A DNA stretch of 64,000 bases from Beroe ovata (taxonomy: Eukaryota; Ctenophora; Nuda; Beroida; Beroidae): positions 32,999 through 96,998 of the forward strand of contig CAMPET010000043.1 of NCBI GenBank assembly GCA_946803715.1, given 5' to 3'. Each line of letters starts with the position of its first letter. The stretch's first letter is position 1. Below are positions 36,677-46,119 of this stretch, piece after piece. The position numbers were made by a program, and so were the translations under genes. Below the pieces are notes generated by a model. It had not been told where the DNA came from. It was given only the letters and a program-made list of their open reading frames with translations, and made no database searches.

Positions 36677-38059
36677 ATGGCTAAAGTCCAGGTTACCAAT
36701 GTTGTTGTCCTCAATAACCCTGCCCCCTTCCTGTCACCCTTCCAGTTCGAAGTGACGTTGGAATGTATCGAGGATTTGCCTCATGGTAAGCAACTAGCAA
36801 GTTGCTTGTCCTAATCTATAATCTTTATAGAAATTAGAAAAATGAATTCATATGAGAGGTATAACCCTCTGTTCTAATTCCATTTCTATATCATGATGTA
36901 ACTCTGATTCTCCCCCAGACATCGAGTGTAAGATAGTGTACGTAGGGAGTGCAGAGTCAGAGGAGTATGATCAAGTGCTAGACTCTGTTCTAGTAGGACC
37001 TGTCCCTGCTGGAAAACATATGTTTGTCTTTCAGGTACTGTCATAGTGTACTACGCGATAGTTGGTCAAATTAGTCACTTTTATCATCCGATTTCTTGAT
37101 CCAATTTTGATTTAATTTGCTGAAACCAAAGAATCAGAACTTTGGTGAAGTATGGTCGTATGAATTATAAGCATCTATCCGTCACAACTTGCTGACACCG
37201 ATACATGACTGTGACGTAGGAATGCTGACGATCGAATTCGTTGACACCGATGAGCGCTCAATATAATACGTGACAGTAATTTCATCTTATCGCCGGGGGG
37301 GGGGATAACACAGTTCTTTACGAAAGCTTCATCTTAACGATTCTCCGTATTCAGGCAGATCCTCCAGACACAAACAAAATCCCCGTTCAAGACGTACTTG
37401 GTGTGACCATAGTCCTTGTTATCTGCTCCTACCTGGGAAAGGAGTTTGTCAGGGTCGGATACTATGTGAACAACGACTACACCGAACAGGAAATGAGAGA
37501 CGAGCCCCCTGAAATACCCCAGTTCGATAAGGTGAGACCCAAAACCCTGTCCTGTCCGCTTCATAACAGTCCTATCATTTGCTGGCTGTCCTTCCGCAAC
37601 AACAACTAGCAGCTTTTCCTAATATAGCTTGGTAGTACGCAATTTTAGCATGTGCGCGCCTCATTGATGAAGCCGCGCGACTTTCTTTTGGCTTAGCAAT
37701 TCCCGCTATTTTCGTCAGTTCTTGATTCAAGGTTGCTGGTTTTTTGATAACTGTTGTACATCCAGGTCCAGAAAAACATCCTTGCCACCAACCCCAGAGT
37801 TACCCGATTCAAGATAGACTGGGAGGGCGCTGAACAACAGCAACCGCAGCCCAACCAATCAAATGATCACAACAACAATACGGTTAATGCATAGCTATTT
37901 CCATTCATCATAAATGGTTCTGATATGAGTTAGTTGTATCTTCAGTCGTTTCGTAGCATCTCACATTGCTAATTCTAACAGCCGTCGTCAAGCAATCAAG
38001 AAGAGCCATATGTACAAATGCCTCCTGTGGAAATGAGTATGGATGCGATGGCCTTCTGA
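36677..38059 (+). CDS. ASF1: Histone H3-H4 chaperone ASF1
   Basis: Five exons (36677-36785, 36919-37034, 37355-37531, 37766-37882, 37982-38059) encode 198 residues, against about 200 in human ASF1A/B. The N-terminal MAKVQVTNVVVLNNPAPFL and the segments FEVTLECIEDL, DIECKIVYVGSAESEEYDQ and GYYVNNDY are highly conserved. ILATNPRVTRFKIDW closes the immunoglobulin-like core. The tail is Gln/Asn-rich and then acidic, and ends MDAMAF. ASF1 passes H3-H4 dimers to CAF-1 and HIRA during replication-coupled and replication-independent chromatin assembly. It starts 197 bp after the PMS1 stop on the same strand. Confidence 0.95.
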
Positions 38060-38704
38060 CGCAACCTCGCAACAAAATAAATCACCAATTCAACAGTTGA
38101 ATTTGGCAGGTTTGCTTTCTTCAGTGAAGATATGGGCGCTCGGAATTATTGCGTGTGTTGCTTTTCAGGGCTCTCTCAGTTGCTGGACTTTACAAGGAAA
38201 ACTAGTAAATAACTACGAATTGAATCTCAATAAACTTGTTTGAACAAGGCGCAATATTCGATTTATCCGATATGTAACAATTAAAACGCTCCATTAGTTA
38301 ACATACATACATATGTTTTGAATCGTCAACTTGTAGGATGAACTCATTCGATATATATAATGTTCAAACTAAAAACTTTAACTGGACAACTCTGATCGTG
38401 AACACCGGCTGGCAGCTCTAATCACAATCTGTTACAATCCACTCTTCTCACATCTCTCCCCCTTCGTCCTCTCTATCTACGAGAATGTCTTGTCGTGTTT
38501 GACTTCTGCTACTGCTCTTGCCGCATTTCCGTCTCTGGTGAGACCTACTTTTCCGCTCCTTACCACTGCCCTGTATCTTGTATCTTTGTTCACGTGTCAC
38601 TGCACTATTCACTACACTCACTCCCACTGATGAAACTGAGGGGAATGTGAAATGTGTTATGAGAGTGAATCTGTGACATCTGTCATTAGAGTGAATCTGA
38701 TATG

Positions 38705-39470
38705 TTATGATGTCGGATAAAGCCCAGTGAGCAAATTACCTGTAGGAGTACTTGGCCGCAGTTCAGATTTGGTGTGTAATTTCGGGTTCTTGATAGCTTC
38801 CACGGCCGTCAGTAGCTTCCTCAATTCGTCCCAACGCTCCTGTGACTCTACAGCTCCTATTAATGGATGTGCCGTTATTATAAAGAAAGTTTTTTGGAGC
38901 GTCTGCCATATCATCAATCATTGCCTCTTTTCAAGTTGTCAGCACTCACTGAAAGGAACTGTCATGTGCATAGCATTTGCAGCCGGGTATAATGTGTGCA
39001 ACAGCGGAGTATAGCTCACAGGATCACCGTTAACATCAACTGACAACACATCTGTTGACATTTGGTAGCATGGGGTTAACAGATACATGTATGTTATCAA
39101 ATTTGGTCATCCTCACGTGCTAGTTTGATGAGAACATACGATTCCCTTGGTTTCAGAAACTCAAGAGCTCTGTGTGAGGTCTTCTTGTAGAGATCTAGCG
39201 ATCCTGTCTCATCGCAGAACAGGTCAAGTCTCTCTGCAGATATACAGAATGTGAAAACAGCATGATCTATGACGTCATGCAAATTGGCAGTCCCCCTCAC
39301 GTCTCACGAAACAGTTATATCATAACAAGAAATGTATAACTACTTTCAGAACCTCTCTCTTTGAGGTTCGGTCGTATACACTTCCGTATGCACTGAAGTA
39401 AATTGTTCACCGTACAGTCAGGGTTGAACAGCTTCTCTTCGTGATCACCGTACTTCACACTGACGAACAT
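38705..39470 (-). CDS. CXorf65/C22orf15-family small protein
   Basis: Exons 39470-39353, 39233-39117, 39039-38950 and 38856-38705 join in frame to 158 residues (human C22orf15 about 148, CXorf65 about 183). The start at 39470 gives MFVSVKYGDHEEKLF, which aligns with MFIYIKHGD of CXorf65. LDLFCDETGSL and ESYVLIKLA are the other family-matching stretches. The function is not established; the N-terminal fold looks ubiquitin-like. The last exon reads through to a stop at 38705. A splice at 38740 (ACAG|gtaatt) into a basic exon near 38480-38560 is an alternative ending. It lies tail to tail with ASF1. Confidence 0.72.
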
Positions 39471-39954
39471 TGGACAATCACAACAACTACAATACACGGG
39501 AACGCTCATAACAACTGTCATCCGAATTCCCTCCACCATTGAGTAGCAACAATCTCATTTACCGACGATGAGCTCTTCATGTTTCAAAAAACAATCTGCC
39601 TCCTCTAAGAATAGTCCATGGCGAGGGTGATATAAAAATGTATGTGAGTACACTTTCTCTGTGCAGAAAAAATTGAGTTTGATTGATATTATATTGTATC
39701 AGTGGGGAAATTCGTCACGTGGGCCAGACTTAAATTGTCGTCGGAAAATCGAACATTTAGTATCACAGTCCTATTGATAAGGGCAGAGCTCACATATCGG
39801 GGGGGTTGTAGCCCAAAAAAAACCANGTTTTGTATCGGGTTACAGTGTTATCTTATCTGTGTGCTTGCTCTCCCCTAATTAGCCCAGGTCACAGGACTCC
39901 TGATAATCCGCTCTCCTTCACCACTCTCTCACTTTTCCTCAATTCTCAATCACG

Positions 39955-40932
39955 ATGCTCAGATTTGTAGTTCTCGCAACCGCCCTCATGGGCCTGGCAT
40001 TCTCGGAGAGGCTCACCTCCGCCTCATTCGATCTGTTCATGGCTCAACATGGCCGTGTTTACGAGACAGAGGAAGAACACAACTCTCGATACTGGACGTT
40101 CTACAAGAACATGATCCAGTGGGAGCTACTCAACAGGATGGAAAAGGGAACAGCCACATACGGAATGAACCAGTTCTCGGATATGTCACCAGAGGAGTTC
40201 CAGAAGCACTACCTCAACCCAATGTCTGAGAAGGATCTGTTCTATGCTAGTATGATCCCCAAGGCAGAGCCCGTCGATGTGACTGTTGTCCCTGACTCTA
40301 TTGATTGGAGGGAGAAGAACGCTGTAACTCCCGTCAAGAACCAAGGAATGTGCGGTAGTTGTTGGGCGTTCTCCACAACTGGAAACATTGAGGGAAGATG
40401 GGCCATCGCTAATGGGACACTCGTCTCTCTCTCAGAGCAGGAGCTTGTGGATTGCGACACTGTTGACCAAGGATGTAACGGTGGTCTGCCTTTCCAGGCG
40501 TACTCTGAGGTACAGAGAATCGGAGGGTTGGTTTCCGAGGAAGACTACGCTTACACCGGGAGGAAGGGAGAGTGCAAGTTCGATGAGAGCAAAGTTAAAG
40601 TCACTGTGTCCGGCAGAGAGCACGTCTCCACTGACGAGGACGAGATCAAGGCATACGTTGCAACCAATGGTCCAGTTAGCATTGGCATCAACGCCAACAT
40701 GATGCAGTTTTACACGAGCGGAATTGCGCACCCATGGAAAATTCTGTGCAATCCATACGGTCTGGATCACGGTGTGCTGATCACTGGGTACGGCGTGGAG
40801 AATGGCACACCCTACTGGACTATCAAGAACTCGTGGGGCACTGGCTGGGGAGAGAAGGGATACTACAGGATCTACAGAGGTGATGGTAGCTGTGGAGTTA
40901 ACCAGATGGTGACCTCAGCTACTGTTGAGTAA
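39955..40932 (+). CDS. CTSF: Cathepsin F-like cysteine protease, intronless
   Basis: A single exon encodes 325 residues. The signal peptide is MLRFVVLATALMGLAFS (about 1-17). The I29 prodomain at about 24-90 (TATYGMNQFSDMSPEEFQ) is of cathepsin F type. The mature enzyme starts around 113-116 (PDSIDWRE). Catalytic residues are Gln130, Cys136 (GMCGSCWAFS), His272 (GLDHGVLITGYG) and Asn292 (KNSWGTGWGEKGYY). It is closest by eye to cathepsin F, not L, but it lacks the N-terminal cystatin-like extension of vertebrate CTSF. It would be a secreted or lysosomal papain-family endopeptidase. The absence of introns and GC-richer coding sequence stand out locally and suggest retroposition or high expression. 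Confidence 0.92.
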   Translation: MLRFVVLATALMGLAFSERLTSASFDLFMAQHGRVYETEEEHNSRYWTFYKNMIQWELLNRMEKGTATYGMNQFSDMSPEEFQKHYLNPMSEKDLFYASMIPKAEPVDVTVVPDSIDWREKNAVTPVKNQGMCGSCWAFSTTGNIEGRWAIANGTLVSLSEQELVDCDTVDQGCNGGLPFQAYSEVQRIGGLVSEEDYAYTGRKGECKFDESKVKVTVSGREHVSTDEDEIKAYVATNGPVSIGINANMMQFYTSGIAHPWKILCNPYGLDHGVLITGYGVENGTPYWTIKNSWGTGWGEKGYYRIYRGDGSCGVNQMVTSATVE

Positions 40933-41439
40933 GAACATCACCCTTCCCTGCTTAGTCCGTAGAATACTGCAAGTTAGCTTTAAGTTCATCTTTAAGTTTA
41001 ACATCAGATTTAGTGAATATGGAATATGTCAATGTGAGTTGAAATCGTTTTAAACTTATCCTTATTGACTAAAACTCAATGTTTTTGTTTTTATTTGGTG
41101 AGATGATTTGCCTGCACATTCCATTTCCAAGCTAGAACTGTCCTTTTCAATTCCACAATTTCTCTCCACTCTCGTGTGCCCTGATATGAGGGCCTGAGTG
41201 TCGCGCGCTCGGAACCAGGGTCTATCATTGATATAATTATTATGTGCCCACACAACACATTGCATTTGCTGATAGCGCGCCCCTTATTTTACTCTGTGAC
41301 TGAGCTGAAATGTTGGAGCCCCAGTAGTAGTAACTATAGTGTAGTACTAGTAGTGTACACTTCAACTTATAGTGAGTAGCGGCCCGTTGTCAGATTTGAT
41401 GACAGTCATCTGAGCAACAAGCGCTCGGATCATTATTTC

Positions 41440-41640
41440 AATTTGGGTCACGCTTGCCTGTGCCAGATGTTTTCTTAATATCCGTCCGTTGCGCGCGCCC
41501 CTTATTTATTGGCTGTCGATGATATTCATATAGATAGCAGATAGCCCCTGTCGGGAATTTCATAATTGCGCGCGCGCCGCTAATTATTCTGGCGCTCGCG
41601 TCAGCTGGGCCTAGCATCGCCACGCAACTTATTTACTCGG
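41440..41640. repeat. Palindrome-family repeat, diverged copy
   Basis: The block contains TGTCGATGATATTC...CCCCTGTCGGGAATTTCAT, which resembles the TCGATGAT...CCCTGTCGAGAATTTCGC opening at 12170-12202. A GCGCGCGCGCC centre and a TAGCATCGCCA end follow. Confidence 0.45.
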
Positions 41641-41696
41641 TGATCTATAATTAAAAAACGTAAAACTAAAAGTCTAAAACCATGACCATTGACCAT

Positions 41697-41780
41697 TTGC
41701 CGGATGTTATCTGTCCACTGTTTCTTGCGCGCGGCGCGCGCGCCGCGCGCAAGAAACAGTGGACAGATAACATCCGGCAA
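41697..41780. repeat. Perfect 84-bp palindrome
   Basis: Both arms are exact complements. The left arm starts TTGCCGGATGTTATCTGTCC, passes through ACTGTTTCTTGCGCGCGG and meets its mirror in a GCGCGCGC centre. There is no unpaired spacer. A partial further copy (TTGCCGGATGCTATCTGTCC) lies at about 41861-41880. Confidence 0.9.
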
Positions 41781-42486
41781 TTGACCATACCACTGACCAG
41801 GGCACGGAGACGCGCGCGGACCATTCCAATTTGGAAATGGATCCCGCCGCGCGGAAACATTGCCGGATGCTATCTGTCCACATTGGACAGACAATATAAT
41901 ATATCCGGTTAATTTCATTGCGCGCCATGCATCGCAAGGCAAGCAAAAAAACCTTCAAATGAAAAGGTATGCCTATCGCGAATGCAAAACGCGTCGCGCG
42001 CAGCAATTAGACATTTCCGAATTTACTCCGCAGTAGTTTGAATTTCTGACTGAATCAATGCGCGGGCCATTTTGCACTATTTGAAGCCATTATTTCCGTT
42101 CCGTCAGTGTAGCTATTGGCTATCGTGGGGATTGTAAAGCGACCTGACATTTAGTGATTGACTCGGCATTTTGTTCTTGATAATCCACCTATCTGTCCCC
42201 GATGCTTTCCTGCATCCAATATTCCAGTTTTAGATGATAGTGCCGGTATATGCATATCTTCGTTTGACCCTGTGCAACAATTGTATGCACTGAGCCCTTT
42301 GGTTGAATCTGGTTAACTATGTATAAAACGGTTCCGAGGATTCTGTGAATGAGTCATTTGATTTCAAATTACACTGTCTCGCAACCGGAGATGTTATCGT
42401 AGTTTAAAAGCACTTATATTCAGGTCGATCATTGTTCGATAATATGACGGCATTTTAACTCTATCCCGCGTCAGGTACTTTCCACC

Positions 42487-45035
42487 ATGGTAAATGTCAA
42501 CCTAGCAGTTATTCTTAGTCTGGTGTTACTGAGTAAGTGATATCACAACTGTTTAACCTCTCTCTGTTTAACCTCTCTCCCCATTATCCTCACAGATAGC
42601 TCTAATCCCCCGCTCTCCTCAGACACAACATACGCCAATGTGGTAGATATGTCCATCACTCCAACACCGAGTGAAGATGGTGTCATCAACTGGAAGACGG
42701 ATATGGTGATACAGTGTTCGTGGGAAGTACCCGATGGCCGTACCCCAACTCCCGACCTTTTCGTCGACGGAGATTCTCTTTGGGTCCACGAACAATATGA
42801 AGGAATGATCAACGCTAACGGTTATAATCTCTTTCTACACATTTTTACACTTGTTTCTCACCGTTGAGTGCAGTTTTTCACATCAGTTCTATTCCAGATC
42901 CCAGTACCAGGGTTTATGCCAATGATGAGAAAGAAAGCGGTCGGTTAACGGTCACGTTCAAAGAGGTTACCGGTGCTGACAGTCATGAATTTAGGTGTAA
43001 CGTTGAGCGGTTCGGAGCTTCCGATCTGTTCACATTGAGTGTGCTTGGTTAGTATAACTGAGAAATGTGTTGCCAAATATCGTGTAAAGAACAACTTGTA
43101 TCTATGCTACTAAATCATATTCCCCAGAGCCCCCTTCCGTGTCTGTGTCCAACCTCGTTCTTGACTCCGATTTCACCTCCATCTCTGTATCATTCGATGC
43201 AACTGAGAATGCTGACAAGTACGTAGTCGGACTGCAGTCAGTGGGCGCTTCAGAATGGAGCCCAGAGGTAACGTCAGATCATTCTTCTTTGCCGCCAGTT
43301 TAACATACCTTGAACGAAGATTTTGAAGTAATGCTTGTCACAATTCACATTTGTACCGAGTGTCTCGTCTACAGGAGACAATCACGACCACAACGCACCA
43401 ATTCACCGGACTGCAGCCCGCTACCCAGTACAACGTCAGAGTACTGCCCGGAAACGATGCCGGATTCCACCCCGATGTTCTGCACACCGAGGCCAGCATT
43501 ACCACCAAGGATAACCGTGAGTCTACCTTACTGTATGTCCTGTGCAGGGGTGTGTCTCTGTTTTGTGTTTAGTCACGGTTTCTGTGTGAGACGTATCGAC
43601 TTTCTCGTATTCACCCCAATACGAATCGTGAATATGGTGTTTGAATGAGTGTATGCATTGTATACGTCACAGTGAAACTGTCGAAATAGAAATGTTCCAC
43701 ACAGAACCATGTCCAGCGAATGCAGACTGCAGTAAGTACACACCCAGAGTTTTTCCCCAGAGAAATTTTATCAATCACTTTAGTATCCCTCTTTCTCGAC
43801 ATTTGACATCACTTCACCCTCATTTCATCTTAGTTTGGAGTATCAATTATTGAGATTCACGTAATCAATTAGTGGGATTACTGTTTTCGTGCCTATTTTG
43901 AGCTGGATTCATCGTCTGCTGAATGTTTCATGTAATACCATGTCCTTAATATATCATCTTGCAAGTTGATGAAATGAACTCTCAACCTGTGAATAATCCA
44001 TCCTTGCTCTCATTATGTATGTTTTCTGATCATTTCTTCTTTCGTGTTTGTGTTTGTGTGTTTTTGGTTCCTTGAGTGAATGCTGTCTTTCAGTTTCATG
44101 TTTCATCAATCCATTGAAAGCTCAAAACACAACGAATTCCACTGTTCGTTTGCTGATTCAGTTATACTGGAATGTTGAAATTCCAGCCGAGAATTGATAC
44201 CAATTTGAATTTGAACAGTGGATTTCGTTCGTTTTGGGATAGCTTCAATCATTGCTTTCCTCTCTCTTTTATGTAAACGACAGTGCTCTACAAATTTCTG
44301 TGACATTTTTTACCTCTCAAGTGGATTACTTTTCCCAGCATGTGATTCAGTGACGTTTTAACAGAATGATTGACTCTGATTGAGAGTGTGAATCCTTTTT
44401 TTCAAAATTACCCGATCAATCATCCATAATGTGTGTTGAATATCTAATAGATATTCTTAAGTGTGGAAATACTCTCCTGAATCACTGTAGATGACGTTTC
44501 AATGTTCATAGGACGTGGCACAAGTGACTGGTCATGCCTGATTGATTTCTTCCGAATAAGCATTATTTTGAATGAAATTCATGCGGTGACTTCGCCTCTG
44601 TAATATTTCCCCATAAGGTTGAACTAAGCATTGAATAGGTGCCCATTCTTGCAGGACCACCCCAGGCAGTTGACAGCCTGGAGGCCACCTCTGCTGGGTA
44701 CAACCTCACTGACGTAACCATAGTGTGGAGCCTGGAGAGCAACACCAATGCCAACCTGATCATTACCGCAATTGAGGTTGAGGTGGAGCAGGAGGCTGAG
44801 GATGGTACCACGACTCCCGTTTCCAAGGAAACAGTCGGAGGTGATGTCACTGAGTACTCCACTACCCTGCCCGGTGTGGGCAAGTTCGTGTTCTATGTCA
44901 AAACTGTGAACGAGTACAGTGACGGGGTTGACGGGCTAGTCAGAGAGGTATCCCACGAGGTGAAGCCCACCACCGAGCCGCCCACCGTCCCTCCCACCGA
45001 GCCGCCAACGGAACCAAAGGAGCCTGTCCCTCAGC
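42487..45035 (+). CDS. Ig-FN3-FN3 cell-surface or secreted protein with Pro/Thr stalk (3' end unresolved)
   Basis: Six exons join in frame: 42487-42532, 42596-42820, 42874-43047, 43128-43267, 43375-43516, 44655-45035. Exon 1 is a signal peptide (MVNVNLAVILSLVLL). Exons 2-3 form an Ig-like domain with two Cys (IQCSWEVPDG and EFRCNVERF). Exons 4-5 form one fibronectin III domain (LQPATQYNVRVLPGNDAG). Exon 6 forms a second, diverged FN3 domain and then a Pro/Thr/Glu repeat stalk (TTEPPTVPPTEPPTEPKEP). The last visible donor is phase 1 at 45035. The missing 3' part would carry a membrane anchor. A possible hydrophobic C-terminus lies at about 45455-45506 (SISLLFISVQLIFAV) and a possible tail exon at 49202. 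The architecture suggests adhesion or recognition; partners are unknown. Confidence 0.75.
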
Positions 45036-46100
45036 GTGAGTCTATGTTTGTATGTTTCTCATCCTATCACAGTGTCACACACACACACACGGGTTACGTC
45101 ACACTTGCTTTCATTTGGGCTAGCCTCCCGCCTGGCATGATGATCATAATGATCCTCTCTCTCTCTCGATTCATGAATGTTGCTAGTTTACTAGTAGTTC
45201 AGCCCGGTGTAAATGAGGGTGGAAATTTGTTGAGCACTGTCCTTTTCTTGTCCCGCACACTGTAATACACTGTGTTCTTAACCAAACCGCTACGCATCAT
45301 TTCAATGTTGTTTTCCCTCAAAACATGCCTGTATTTTCTTTTTCCACGTTGGCTGGCAAGAACTCCGTAACTAATTGCTCCGTTGGTGGAGGCGAGGGCC
45401 GATATGCTATCAAAATGCCCGAATGTATCAATCTGTTGACTGTTGCTAAATTGAGAGTCTCCATCTCATTGCTATTCATCAGTGTTCAGCTCATTTTTGC
45501 GGTATAACATTTCCTTGCCACCATGCAACTAGCGTTGCCATGTTTATTGTGACCCATACTGTAGTTTTTAACCGGTACGGCAAGTTTAGGCGGAGTGGAG
45601 AGAGAGAAGACACAGGATAGTATGATATAGTAGCTGGTTCACTTTCCTCCTCTGTTAAATCACTCACCATCTCACTCATTCACAGCTTCACCTTATATAC
45701 CCGACTACCTAACCCACTCTTCACTTCATACACTTAGTCACACTTTATGACATACATTTGTACGTGCATTTTAATATGTTCTGACGATGAGACAGAGGTG
45801 ATGCTACGAATATCTGATCATTCACGTTACTTGATTACAATTAATTCAATCTGCAGAGACTGCAAACAATTTACACCCACTGGAACGTTTTGGAAACATG
45901 AACCTTGGTATCTGAAATACCATAGGAAAGTGGAGAACCTTGATTTGATTATACCTCGATTTCGCTCATAATTCAGCTGAGAATTATACTCGAAATTTCA
46001 CTGGAACATCTCCTGTTTCTTCTTCTTGATAAGATTAAATCACGCCTTTGTTCGGAATACACGACCAAGCTCTATCAAAACTCTTTCAAACTGAATATTG
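45036..46100. other. Probable 3' intron or UTR of the Ig-FN3 gene
   Basis: One open stretch at 45325-45507 ends in about 15 hydrophobic residues directly before a stop, preceded by small residues (NCSVGGGEG). That is the pattern expected for a GPI-anchor signal. Its phase does not match the 45035 donor unless the acceptor is at about 45450, so it is only a candidate. Confidence 0.3.
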
Positions 46101-46119
46101 AGAGAATTACTGGAGTAGC

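Larger units (their letters stand above)
40933..42486. other. Intergenic region dominated by CpG-rich foldback repeats
   Basis: No gene is seen between the cathepsin and the Ig-FN3 gene. Several GCGCGC-cored repeats fill about 41440-41930. Frames on both strands around 41600-42000 mirror each other because the DNA is palindromic. Confidence 0.6.

Noticed and set aside
12201-41780. Regular palindromes considered as a CRISPR-like array
   Set aside because: They are dispersed singly over 30 kb in an animal genome, not in regularly spaced arrays, and no cas-type genes are present.
41601-42006. Overlapping 60-110-codon frames on both strands
   Set aside because: The underlying DNA is a near-perfect palindrome, so both strands give the same spurious peptide.
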